Assembly: GCA_016208305.1 (NCBI GenBank)
Contig: JACQYI010000006.1
Location: 868,001-932,000 of the forward strand
Source: Oscillatoriophycideae cyanobacterium NC_groundwater_1537_Pr4_S-0.65um_50_18
Lineage (GTDB): Bacteria; Cyanobacteriota; Cyanobacteriia; Elainellales; Elainellaceae
Direction of reading: 5' to 3'
Length of the DNA stretch: 64,000 nt
Numbering within the stretch: position 1 is the first letter of the stretch; each line of letters opens with the position of its first letter. Shown here piece by piece: positions 27,430-36,256 of the stretch. The translations under genes and the position numbers were made by a program. The notes beneath the pieces were generated by a model. That model saw only the letters and a program-made list of their open reading frames with translations. It made no database searches and had not been told where the DNA came from.

Positions 27430-29592
27430 ATGCTGAGCAATCTCAAATCTTTGGAGAACATTGCAAATCGTCCTGTTATTGCTTACACAGCTATTGCATT
27501 ACTCCAGCTAAAAGCAATCTGGCGGATTTGGGATTACAAAGATTTAGCTAACGGAGATACGTCCAGCTATTTTCTAACTGCTTACACTTGGTCAAAGTCT
27601 GCCGTCAGCGATATTGTTTGGTCGCCACTTTATACTTCGTTTTACGGCTTCTTCATAAACATCTCGTCTGACGTTTACGCTGCAACTATTCTGCATCGTA
27701 TTGCCATAGTCTTTATAGCTACTCTGCTAGTTTTGGCAGTTCTGCGGCGACTTTTGCCGCATAGCATAGCTTGGCTCATCGCTGCTTGGTGGGCTATTTT
27801 GCCAATTAATTTTGATACGCTTTACGAGGTTCACCTATTTTCTGTTATTCCTACCCTGGTAGCCTGTCTAATCGTATTGTCCAGCACTGCTCCTTGGGCG
27901 CGAGGGGTAGCAATCGCCATAATGGCATCTGCAACAGTTCTTGTGCGAAATGAGCTATCTCTGGCGACAGCAGCATTTGCCTGTATGTGCGTAGCCTGGG
28001 AAATTTGGCAGTATCGGACAGCAGAGCAGAAACGCCCCATTCTTACCTATGCTCTAAGCTACGCAGTTCCTCTGGTCTTAGCTCTGAGCCTAATCATATT
28101 TTTCTACGTTCATTCAATCATCAAGTTTCCGGAGCTATCTACCTACGCAGCTCCAAAACATACGCTGAATGTTTGCCAAGTTTATGCTTTTGGCTATCAG
28201 CAGCGCTACTCAGACTGGGTAGGCAGTCCCTGGACAGAATGCCAGTCCTTAATGAAAAGACAGTTTGGACAGGAGCAGCCAACTCTGTTTCAAGCGTTTC
28301 GAGCCAATCCTTCTGCGATAATTGAGCACTTCTTATGGAACTCCAGTCTAACGTTGAACGGCATTCAGGTTTCTTTGTTTAACGCTACTTCAGGCAACAT
28401 CAATCCTGACTATGCACCTGTCATGTTAAAAGCGAAGTGGGTTATCTTACCAACCCTATTGGTCGGCATGGCATCTATTACTGGATTGGTTTTAATTTAC
28501 CGCGATCGTCGCTACTGGTGGCAATTTTGGCTGAAAGATAAGGCGCTCGGCTGGCTGTTGCTCTTTTGTGTCGCTGCTGTTGGGTTCTTTGTTGTAATTC
28601 CCATGCAGCGTCCACGCCCTTCTTATCTTTTTGCCTTGTCGTTCTTTCTGATGGCAATTTTAGGCATGAGCCTCTTTGCTATTGCTCAAAGATGGAAGCG
28701 ATTGCAACGCATTCCTCCTGTACTTTCTTTATGCATGATCGCACTAATACTTTTTCTACCTAGCTACTATACAAATGTTAGTACTGAGCGTAGATTACTG
28801 AGTTTTTATCGTTTTTTTACACCTTTTCAGGAAACCATTAGTCAACCTAATACCGTTTTCTTGACTAGAGAATTTAGTTCAGAGCTTTGTTCTTTCTTAA
28901 GGGATGAAGATGTTTGTCAGCCGCTGAGCTATAGCGATGAAGCTTTTTTCTCATCAATGCCTGCTGATACGCCTATAGAAGATTTCTTAAACCAACGCGA
29001 AGTTGATTTATTTTATGCAGATAAGAACTTTATAGCAAAATTTGGTGGCGACTCTCGAGTTGAAAAGCTGTTGAAGAATCCGCAGGAAGTAGGTTGGAGG
29101 CTTTTAAGCATCCAGAACTCTGATGCTTTTGGCGGCATGTTATTTGAGCGAATAAGCGATAGCACTGTATCCTTTTTAAGTGATATCAGAAATAACAAGT
29201 TTAAGCATACTGGGATTTATCAAGATGGTTGGATAGGTCGAAAATCATCGTTTGATTTACCTCAATATGTGCAAACCTCTAAGCTAGTTATATCGGGAAC
29301 AATTCCAGCTTACAAGAATCCAAACTTCAAGCCAAGGCTGCGAGTCAAAGTTGATGGCAAAGAAATAGTTAATCAAGAATTTCCAGCAGGGAATTTTAAC
29401 CTTGAATTAGAGGTTCCCGAACAGCAGGGATTGCTTTCACCCAATCTAAATTTTTCTAAAGTGCAATCCTTGGAACGGAAAAGATTGCGCTCGGTCAGCT
29501 TGATCTTTTCTAAAGCTCAATCTCTACTCACTCCGGACAGGAGGCGTGTTTCGGCAAAGTTGACATTTATTGGATTTAAAGAGAATGGTTAA
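27430..29592 (+). CDS. polytopic membrane glycosyltransferase-like protein (GT39/GT-C type)
   Basis: This 720-residue protein has about ten to eleven predicted membrane helices in residues 10-470 (for example ILHRIAIVFIATLLVLAVLR, IAWLIAAWWAILPINF, WLLLFCVAAVGFFVVIPM). An early luminal loop carries an acidic residue (YKDLANGDTSSYF), as in GT-C enzymes that use lipid-linked sugars. A soluble, beta-rich C-terminal part follows. The overall pattern fits the dolichyl-phosphate-mannose mannosyltransferase/ArnT superfamily, but the exact activity is unknown. It starts at ATG, 96 bp after the GT2-methyltransferase gene, and overlaps the next gene by 8 bp, so they are probably co-transcribed. Base composition is more AT-rich than its neighbours. 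Confidence 0.7.
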   Translation: MLSNLKSLENIANRPVIAYTAIALLQLKAIWRIWDYKDLANGDTSSYFLTAYTWSKSAVSDIVWSPLYTSFYGFFINISSDVYAATILHRIAIVFIATLLVLAVLRRLLPHSIAWLIAAWWAILPINFDTLYEVHLFSVIPTLVACLIVLSSTAPWARGVAIAIMASATVLVRNELSLATAAFACMCVAWEIWQYRTAEQKRPILTYALSYAVPLVLALSLIIFFYVHSIIKFPELSTYAAPKHTLNVCQVYAFGYQQRYSDWVGSPWTECQSLMKRQFGQEQPTLFQAFRANPSAIIEHFLWNSSLTLNGIQVSLFNATSGNINPDYAPVMLKAKWVILPTLLVGMASITGLVLIYRDRRYWWQFWLKDKALGWLLLFCVAAVGFFVVIPMQRPRPSYLFALSFFLMAILGMSLFAIAQRWKRLQRIPPVLSLCMIALILFLPSYYTNVSTERRLLSFYRFFTPFQETISQPNTVFLTREFSSELCSFLRDEDVCQPLSYSDEAFFSSMPADTPIEDFLNQREVDLFYADKNFIAKFGGDSRVEKLLKNPQEVGWRLLSIQNSDAFGGMLFERISDSTVSFLSDIRNNKFKHTGIYQDGWIGRKSSFDLPQYVQTSKLVISGTIPAYKNPNFKPRLRVKVDGKEIVNQEFPAGNFNLELEVPEQQGLLSPNLNFSKVQSLERKRLRSVSLIFSKAQSLLTPDRRRVSAKLTFIGFKENG

Positions 29593-29941
29593 AGGGATCT
29601 TTAAGCGCGCTTATTACTACACCCTAAATCCGCTATACAAAGTTGTTAAAGCTGAAGCAGCCGATGAAGCGCGATCGATTTCACGCGAGTATGTAGAGCA
29701 GCTAGAGCAGCAAATTAAGAAGCTGACTCAAGAAGTTGAGCGATTAAAAAAAAGCAGTCTAGAGCAGCACAATAGAACAGCTCATCAAGTCTCTACAGAG
29801 TTCGTCAAGATGTATCAGCTGATTGACGACATTAAAGCCGATCGCGCAGATGTGAAGCTAAATGTGACGATCGTGGATGAACTGGTCAAGATCCATCAAA
29901 GTCTCGAAGCCCTCAAGTATGAGCGTAATGGAAGCCACTAG
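29585..29941 (+). CDS. small coiled-coil protein of glycan region
   Basis: The 118-residue form begins MVKGIFKRAYYYTLNPLYKV at ATG 29585, overlapping the end of the membrane gene. A TTG five codons upstream is the alternative. After a short amphipathic start it is almost wholly coiled coil (EYVEQLEQQIKKLTQEVERL and onward). No enzyme motif is seen. Overlap with both neighbours suggests translational coupling and perhaps a scaffold role. No family was recognised. Confidence 0.65.
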   Translation: MVKGIFKRAYYYTLNPLYKVVKAEAADEARSISREYVEQLEQQIKKLTQEVERLKKSSLEQHNRTAHQVSTEFVKMYQLIDDIKADRADVKLNVTIVDELVKIHQSLEALKYERNGSH

Positions 29942-30857
29942 CAGCCCTCATAGAATTAGTACGCCTAGAGTTAGTATTGTCACCCCTTCCTACAATCAGG
30001 GCAAGTTCATTGAACGAACCATTCTGAGCGTTATTTGTCAGGATTATCCTGACCTGGAATACATATTGGTGGATGCAGTTTCTACCGATGAAACAAAAGA
30101 TATTCTTGAAAAATATCGGCAAGATCTGAGTGTTTTGATCGTTGAACCCGATCGCGGCCAAACGGATGCCTTAAACAAAGGCTTCAAACAAAGTACGGGC
30201 GAGATTTTAGCTTATCTCAACTCCGATGACTGCTATGCCGACAAAGATACGATCGCCACGGCTGTCCGCTACTTTGAAGAAAATCCTGACGTTGACGTCA
30301 TCTATGGTCGGCGCAACTGCATCAATGCCAATGGGCGTTTTACCTACTGTCCGCCCTACCGACCTTTCTGCAAAAAAAGTCTCTATCTCAGCGATTACAT
30401 TGCTCAAGAATGCGTTTTTTGGCGACGCGAAATTTTTGAGAAGGCGGGAGCCTATGTCGATGAAAGCTTTCACTTTGCAATGGATTACGAGCTTTGGCTG
30501 CGCTTCTTAAAGCATGGCGCAAAATTTCTGGCTGTTGACGAATTTTTTGGGTTGTTTCGCAGTTACCAAGAGCAAAAATCGATCGATCTCTGGGAAACCG
30601 TAGGCTTACCTGAAATTGCCCGACTCCATGAGACTTATCTAGGGCGATCGCTACCCGAAAAAGAGATGGTAGATTACTACCAAGAATATTTTTTTGGTGC
30701 CCATCCAGTTCATAATCCTGAGGCTTCAAAGTTTTCTCAAAACATTTGGGGTAGCTTTATCATGCACAAAAAAGAAGTCTTGAATAAGCAACCCATTGAT
30801 ACTTGGGGGATAGAGGAATACGATCGCAAGTTCAAAGCTGCCGTACCTCAAGCTTAA
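29919..30857 (+). CDS. family 2 glycosyltransferase
   Basis: This GT-A enzyme of about 312 residues has RVSIVTPSYNQGKFIERTIL, LEYILVDAVSTDETKDIL, EPDRGQTDALNKGFKQSTGE and the metal-binding ILAYLNSDDCYADK. ECVFWRREIFEKAGAYVDES and FAMDYELWLRFLKHGAK carry the acceptor-side acidic residues. ATG 29919 or 29928 is the likely start, overlapping the coiled-coil gene; the longer frame from 29877 has an unlikely N terminus. The next gene starts 2 bp after its stop. Confidence 0.9.
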   Translation: MSVMEATSSPHRISTPRVSIVTPSYNQGKFIERTILSVICQDYPDLEYILVDAVSTDETKDILEKYRQDLSVLIVEPDRGQTDALNKGFKQSTGEILAYLNSDDCYADKDTIATAVRYFEENPDVDVIYGRRNCINANGRFTYCPPYRPFCKKSLYLSDYIAQECVFWRREIFEKAGAYVDESFHFAMDYELWLRFLKHGAKFLAVDEFFGLFRSYQEQKSIDLWETVGLPEIARLHETYLGRSLPEKEMVDYYQEYFFGAHPVHNPEASKFSQNIWGSFIMHKKEVLNKQPIDTWGIEEYDRKFKAAVPQA

Positions 30858-30859
30858 TT

Positions 30860-32761
30860 ATGGCTGTGAAAATTGCCATTCAAAATCCATTTGCGGGGCA
30901 GCTTGTTGCAGAAACTGAGCTGTCTCGGCGGATCGTGATTGCAGCTCAAAATTTGGGTTGGGAGGCGATCGAAGCTCATACCTCAAGTGAAATTAAGGCA
31001 TTTCAGCCTGACTTTGTGATTGCGCTGCACAACAATAGCCCTAAGCTCTCAGAATGTCCGACTTACGGCTGCATGTGGAACCCGCCTGCTTTCTTTGAAG
31101 GTACTGAGAAATACGTCAAGCATGTGTTGAGCTATGACGGCTATTTAACTTCTTCTAAAGCGATCGATCGCTGGCTGCATCATCTGCTTTACAACACGCC
31201 CAAAGTATTTTTCACTGCGCCATTTTACACAAGCTGCCCCCAGAATTCCTATCAGCTTCCCCAACTAGAAAATCTGCGTTTGGCCTATTTAGGATCTAAT
31301 TGGGATGGTCTTAGATTTCAAGAATTATTTGAGGGATTGGATCGCCAAGACTACATGGAAGTTTACGGCAATCCTGCGGGTTGGAGGCACCTGAATCATG
31401 CTTATAAAGGTGCTATTCCCTATGATGGGGCAAGCGTTTTACGCACTCTAAATCGAGCTGGAGTCGGGCTATGTTTGCATCGAGCAGAGCATCGTCAAGC
31501 GGCGCTGCCTTCCATGCGGATTTTTGAAATTGTGGCATCTGGCGCGATCGCTATTTGTGGCGATCATCCGTTTATTCAAGAAACATTTGGAGATAGCGTT
31601 CTCTATATTGATTCAGATGCAAGCGCTGCTGCCCAAGTCGAGCAGATCTCTAGCCTGATGCAATGGATTAAAGCCCATCCTGAAGATGCTTTGGAGCGAT
31701 CGGCAAAGGCTCATCATATTTTTCTGAAAACCTACGCGCTAGAGAAGCTATTGCTCAATTTGTGGCCTTATCATCAAGCGTTAATCCAGCAAAAGGGATT
31801 TGTAGCGGTTGAGGAAAATTCGCCTCGAAATCAGCTTTCTGATCAGCTTGCTTCCGTTCAAATCATCCTAAGGTGTGGCGATCGAACTCCTAGCGAACTC
31901 GCAGAGGCTCTCCATCAGATTTCGCAGCAAACTTATCCTCTCTGCTCCGTCACGTTGGTCAAGTCTACGAATGCGCCTATCGAGCTAGACTTAAGCCCCT
32001 ATTCGCTGCCTATTCATGTCGTGGAAGCGGAGCCTTCTCGCTACTCTAGCAGCTCTCTGTGGACAGGATTGCAGGCGATCGCCAGCGACTATTTTATGGT
32101 TCTAGATCCCTCCTGTTGCATTTATCCCAACCATATTCAAACGCTCGTTGACCTGCTCGATCGCTCAAGTTTAGCTGCTGCCTATTCTGGCGGGTTGTCT
32201 CAGGATAGCGATGAAGAATTAATCAACTTTTATCCCTATAATCTTGAGTCGTTCTTGGCTTTTGAACAGCACTTTGATTTAAGCGGGCTGCTCGTGAAGC
32301 GATCGCTTTTGGACACTACCTTCCTTAAAGATCCACAGCTCAATCAAGCGGAAGATTTGTGCCTCCTGCTGCATGTGATTCAGAGAACGCAGCTGCTGTT
32401 TAGCTATGAGCTGACCTATGCGGCTCTTCCGTTAAAGTCTGAGGCTCTACGGCAAGCCATGCAAGATTGGTCGAGCGAAATTTCTCGCCTAAAATTCATC
32501 TTTTGGCATCAAGAATTTGCCCCTGGAAAAACGCTGCAATCGATACAGCACTATCGTCAGGAGCAACAGCAGCTCAAGGCAAAAATTGAGCAAATGCGAT
32601 CGAAACTGACCGCCATCACTGAACTCAATAGCCAACTCCAAAGCCAATTGCAGGACAGTCAGGCCAAGGTATCCGCAATGCAGACCAGCAAGTTTTGGAA
32701 ACTGCGATCGGCTTGGTTCAAGACAAAGCGATGGCTGCGGCTCGCCTCAACAGAAGACTGA
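30860..32761 (+). CDS. two-domain glycosyltransferase with coiled coil and SKFWK tail
   Basis: The 633-residue form starts at ATG 30860, just after the previous stop; the longer frame from 30803 overlaps needlessly. Residues 1-310 resemble a GT-B (CgeB-like) enzyme: SMRIFEIVASGAIAICGDHP, FIQETFGDSVLYID. Residues 330-550 resemble a degenerate GT2-like domain (VQIILRCGDRTPSELAEALH, YFMVLDPSCCIYPNHIQTLV), in which the DxD-type motif is not clear. The last 90 residues are a coiled coil ending TSKFWKLRSAWFKTKRWL, very like the end of the protein at 20750-22588. It is the last gene of this glycan run. Confidence 0.75.
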   Translation: MAVKIAIQNPFAGQLVAETELSRRIVIAAQNLGWEAIEAHTSSEIKAFQPDFVIALHNNSPKLSECPTYGCMWNPPAFFEGTEKYVKHVLSYDGYLTSSKAIDRWLHHLLYNTPKVFFTAPFYTSCPQNSYQLPQLENLRLAYLGSNWDGLRFQELFEGLDRQDYMEVYGNPAGWRHLNHAYKGAIPYDGASVLRTLNRAGVGLCLHRAEHRQAALPSMRIFEIVASGAIAICGDHPFIQETFGDSVLYIDSDASAAAQVEQISSLMQWIKAHPEDALERSAKAHHIFLKTYALEKLLLNLWPYHQALIQQKGFVAVEENSPRNQLSDQLASVQIILRCGDRTPSELAEALHQISQQTYPLCSVTLVKSTNAPIELDLSPYSLPIHVVEAEPSRYSSSSLWTGLQAIASDYFMVLDPSCCIYPNHIQTLVDLLDRSSLAAAYSGGLSQDSDEELINFYPYNLESFLAFEQHFDLSGLLVKRSLLDTTFLKDPQLNQAEDLCLLLHVIQRTQLLFSYELTYAALPLKSEALRQAMQDWSSEISRLKFIFWHQEFAPGKTLQSIQHYRQEQQQLKAKIEQMRSKLTAITELNSQLQSQLQDSQAKVSAMQTSKFWKLRSAWFKTKRWLRLASTED

Positions 32762-32837
32762 ACCCAACCCTGACCTAGAAAGCGCTGCAAAATTCCCGGT
32801 TGCCCCCAAAAGGGTTGGGATTTTGTCGGGGCAGTTC

Positions 32838-33425
32838 CTATTGCAGGCAATCCAATCCTGTAGCACCCAAATATTTGGTCAAGTAGGGCGAAAACACCTC
32901 ATAAATCAGCGTAATCGGGCGACCGTGATGCCAAAACAGGTAGTGCCGCCCCCAAAAGGGGCCAGATTGCCCAAAGGCCAGCTCTAGGGCTGAAGAGTGC
33001 CCATACTGCACACCTTGGATGTCTCGATACAGCTCAGTCCGCGATCGCGCCAGGTTTGCCCAGATCGGCATCGAGCGATTCTGCAAATATTCGTCAACAT
33101 GGTTGGCTTCCCACCAGGAGGTGGCATAGGCTGTGCGCTGCCCTGAGGCCGTCCGCAGCCAGACCTGTCGCCGCAGCAGCGCTCCAGATAGGGCGCTAAT
33201 TGGCTCTGGGGCACCATCCGAGCTTTCACCAATCAGAGACATGTCGATGACATCAACCTCGATCGCTTCCCCGGTCAGAAGCTGCATATGTCGCGTGGGT
33301 GAACCATCGCCTAAGAGCAGCATTTGCCAAGGAGGAGCCAACTGCTGGTGGGGCAAGCCAAGCTGGATCACCTCTTCTCCGGCTTGCCAGAGCGGATGAA
33401 GGGCATGCCACTCCGTGGTCGGCAT
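32838..33425 (-). CDS. chorismate lyase family protein (DUF98)
   Basis: The ATG at 33425 (MPTTEWHALHPLWQAGEEVI) is preferred over a TTG at 33476, giving 195 residues. The fold features are WQMLLLGDGSPTRHMQLLTG, the RRQVWLRTASGQRTAYATSW strand with its basic residues, and RSRTELYRDIQGVQYG. Cyanobacterial members of this family make 4-hydroxybenzoate and pyruvate from chorismate for plastoquinone synthesis. It lies apart from other chorismate genes, convergent with the glycosyltransferase at 30860-32761. Confidence 0.8.
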   Translation of the reverse strand: MPTTEWHALHPLWQAGEEVIQLGLPHQQLAPPWQMLLLGDGSPTRHMQLLTGEAIEVDVIDMSLIGESSDGAPEPISALSGALLRRQVWLRTASGQRTAYATSWWEANHVDEYLQNRSMPIWANLARSRTELYRDIQGVQYGHSSALELAFGQSGPFWGRHYLFWHHGRPITLIYEVFSPYLTKYLGATGLDCLQ

Positions 33426-33754
33426 CAGGCTTTTTGTAGGTGTAGAAGCTGAAGTCGCTGGGTTTGCCAAATTCAAAGTTGAGTTACAAAACTTTAAGTT
33501 CCTATTTGCATCATAGCAGCGAAGGACTAAGGATCAGGGATCAGATAAGGTGCAATGAATCGGGGCGAGTTTAGCCAGTAATTGCTTAGAGAGGCATAAA
33601 GCTATCCACAAAACCCGTCCGTACAGGAGATCTTCTGCCTCCTAAAATAAATTTCATAGCATAAACCAGCAACGTCTTGGATAGGGAATACTCGATAGAG
33701 CATCCTGACACACAGAATTCTCTCCATACGCGATCTGTCGATTAGGACAACGCA

Positions 33755-35935
33755 TTGAATCCCAGCTCAACCGCTCTTCCCATGCTTCTCCCTGCTGATC
33801 CGATCGCCCATTACACTCGTGAGATCGAAGCTGACCCTAACCTGCTGACCAATTACTGGTATCTGGGGTTGGCTTGGCTGCTGCAAGGCGACGAAGCCGA
33901 GGCGCAGACGGTCTGGTTTGCAGCGGTGACGGCAGCCGCACCAGAAGTCGTGGAGGCTGGAGTGGCAGACCTGTTGAACATTTTGACGATCGCCGCCACA
34001 GAGCAGCTCCAAAACGGCAAATTTCACACAGCCGAGCGCATCTTTTTGCAAAGCCTGGAAATTGACGCCACGGCAGATATCTTTTTGCTGTTGGGTAGCG
34101 CCGTGGCTCAGCAAGGCCGATATGAGGAAGCGATCGCACATTGGCAAAGCGCGATCGATCTCCAGCCCAATCACGCAGAAGCCTACAGGCGACAGGCAGA
34201 AGTCTGGCAAAAGCTGGGGCAGTGGCCAGAGGCGATCGCAGCTTACACAAGCGCCATTGAGTCTACCCAGGGTGAACAGTCCCTGAAAGCCAGCCCTTTC
34301 CAACTTGCCGAAACCCACAGCAATCTGGGCTGGTGCCTTGGCAAGCTAGGACATTGGCCAGCCGCAGCCGCGCAGTTTCAACAGGCAATCGCCCTCGACC
34401 CCGAAAACTCTGCACTCTACGGTGAGTTGGGTTGGGCGTTACTGCAACAGCAAAGCTGGGACGAGGCGATCGTTCAGTTCCGGCAAGCCGTCGCCCTCAA
34501 GTCCGACTTTGCCCTAACCTACTGCCATTGGGTAGAGGCGCACGGGCAGCAAAACCCCTCTCTACAATCCAATGCTCGGCTGCTGCATTTGCTCCATCAT
34601 GCCTCTCCATCCACCGAGCCAGGCGCAACCTTGAGACATATGCTGCAAGAGCATAGCCGAGAAAATCGCTCAGAGGAGGCGATCGCGTTTCCCCTAGCGG
34701 CTGAACCAGAAGCCCAGCGGACTGACCCACCTGCTGGATTTTATGAGACAACCCGCGATTGGATCGCAGCTGCCCCTCTTGAGTCTCATAGCTCTGAGCC
34801 TAAGAGCCTTGAGCCTAAAGGCGGCACATACAAACCGCTCGATTCACCCCACTGGATTGCCCTCACACCTCCCAAAACCCTAGAGGCCGAAATTCACTTT
34901 AGCTTTCGGTTTGGGGAAGCGATCGAACTCCCCGAAACCTTTGTGGCTGAAATTCCGCAGGGGCGATTTTGGCTAAATGCTGACCAGACGAGCAGTGCCG
35001 TCATTGCGCCAGATCATCGGCTGTTGGGCGACCTTTCTGCCGAATTTCCGCTACTGAGTCCTCAGCATCCCGATCGCCATCCCAGTCACCATTCGGCTCT
35101 AAGGCTGCCCTCCCTGCCTCCGGTGCAAAAACTTGACGGTACGGTTGTGGTTCTGTCGGGGCTGACGAACGACCTGTACTTTCACTGGATGCTGGATGTT
35201 TTGCCTAAGTGGGACTTGCTACAGCGCAGCGGCCTCGACCTAGACTCTGTTGACACATTTGTAGTGAGCGATCGCCTGCCCTTTCAGGCTGAAACGCTAG
35301 CTATGTTGGGTATTCCGCCCCACAAGCGTATGGCAACGGACTCAGCGCTGCATATCGAGGCTCAGCGGCTCATTGTGCCCTCCTATCCAGGCAGCCCTGC
35401 CTGGATGCCGCAATGGGCTTGCCACTGGCTCCAGCATTTACTCAGCCAGACCCCTAGCCCAGCGGATGCTCGGTCTGCAAAAGGGCGATCGCGCCTGTAC
35501 ATTAGCCGCAGCCAAACGACTAATCGGCGGTTGATCAACGAGGCAGAGGTGATGCATCTGCTTCAGCCTTTGGGCTTTGAGGCCGTAACCCTAGAATCGC
35601 TCTCGGTGCTGGCTCAGGCTGAGCTGCTGTCCCACGCAGAAGTAGTCATTTCGCCCCACGGGGGTGGCCTGACCAATCTGGCATTTTGCCGACCGGGCAC
35701 AAAGGTGATTGAGCTATTTGCGCCAGATTATGTTTATCCCTGCTACTGGTTTATCAGCAATTTGTTAGGGCTAGAGTATTTCTATTTGGTGGGCAAAACG
35801 CCCGCAGGCAGAGGGCTACAGCAGCTTCTCTATCCAGATGCTCGCCTAGCCGATCTGCTGATTGATTTAGAAGAGCTGCGATCGCTCCTCCAGGCAGCAG
35901 CCATCACAGAGGAAAGCTCTACGCAATTAGGTTAG
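33755..35935 (+). CDS. TPR-repeat / family 61 glycosyltransferase (DUF563) fusion
   Basis: This 726-residue protein has an N-terminal TPR array (about 15-260; GRYEEAIAHWQSAIDLQPNH, GHWPAAAAQFQQAIALDPEN, QSWDEAIVQFRQAVALKSDF), a Pro/Glu-rich linker, then a GT61 domain (about 430-715) with DLYFHWMLDVLPKWDLL, RLYISRSQTTNRRLINEAEV and EVVISPHGGGLTNLAFCRPG. GT61 enzymes include xylosyl- and GlcNAc-transferases; TPR-GT61 proteins are common in cyanobacterial glycan loci. The first codon is TTG with AGGA eight bases upstream; ATG 33782 is the alternative. Substrate is unknown. Confidence 0.85.
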   Translation: MNPSSTALPMLLPADPIAHYTREIEADPNLLTNYWYLGLAWLLQGDEAEAQTVWFAAVTAAAPEVVEAGVADLLNILTIAATEQLQNGKFHTAERIFLQSLEIDATADIFLLLGSAVAQQGRYEEAIAHWQSAIDLQPNHAEAYRRQAEVWQKLGQWPEAIAAYTSAIESTQGEQSLKASPFQLAETHSNLGWCLGKLGHWPAAAAQFQQAIALDPENSALYGELGWALLQQQSWDEAIVQFRQAVALKSDFALTYCHWVEAHGQQNPSLQSNARLLHLLHHASPSTEPGATLRHMLQEHSRENRSEEAIAFPLAAEPEAQRTDPPAGFYETTRDWIAAAPLESHSSEPKSLEPKGGTYKPLDSPHWIALTPPKTLEAEIHFSFRFGEAIELPETFVAEIPQGRFWLNADQTSSAVIAPDHRLLGDLSAEFPLLSPQHPDRHPSHHSALRLPSLPPVQKLDGTVVVLSGLTNDLYFHWMLDVLPKWDLLQRSGLDLDSVDTFVVSDRLPFQAETLAMLGIPPHKRMATDSALHIEAQRLIVPSYPGSPAWMPQWACHWLQHLLSQTPSPADARSAKGRSRLYISRSQTTNRRLINEAEVMHLLQPLGFEAVTLESLSVLAQAELLSHAEVVISPHGGGLTNLAFCRPGTKVIELFAPDYVYPCYWFISNLLGLEYFYLVGKTPAGRGLQQLLYPDARLADLLIDLEELRSLLQAAAITEESSTQLG

Positions 35936-35989
35936 AAAAAATATTTGTTGGATTTAAGCATGTAACGCTACAAGCCGCCATAGCATTTT

Positions 35990-36134
35990 CTTAGGAACGA
36001 GAACGAAATAAAACCGATATACCTGTAGGGGTTTAGCATTCGGCAGATGTGCCCTTGGTCGTAGCAAAGAGGGTTGCCCGAATGCTAAACCCTGACGCTT
36101 GAGGTTCCGGTGTTATTTAATCCACGATCCTAAG
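35990..36134. repeat. MITE-like repeat, copy 2, with inner palindrome
   Basis: The ends CTTAGGAACG and CGATCCTAAG are near-perfect inverted repeats (one mismatch). The left 28 nt match copy 1 at 1019 (24 of 28). Inside, GGGTTTAGCATTCGG (36028-36042) pairs perfectly with CCGAATGCTAAACCC (36078-36092). This palindrome is unrelated to the one in copy 1. The element lies between the GT61 and histidine kinase genes, a 321-bp gap with nothing else recognised. Confidence 0.65.
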
Positions 36135-36256
36135 GATCGTTACTGGCAGCAAAATTTTGGCAGCAAGCTTGGCATCAAACATAGACTTTCTGTAAGGTTG
36201 ACAGCAAATTTTGCCAGATAGCCCCATACTTCGATAGAAAATGGAAGCATGCGTAA

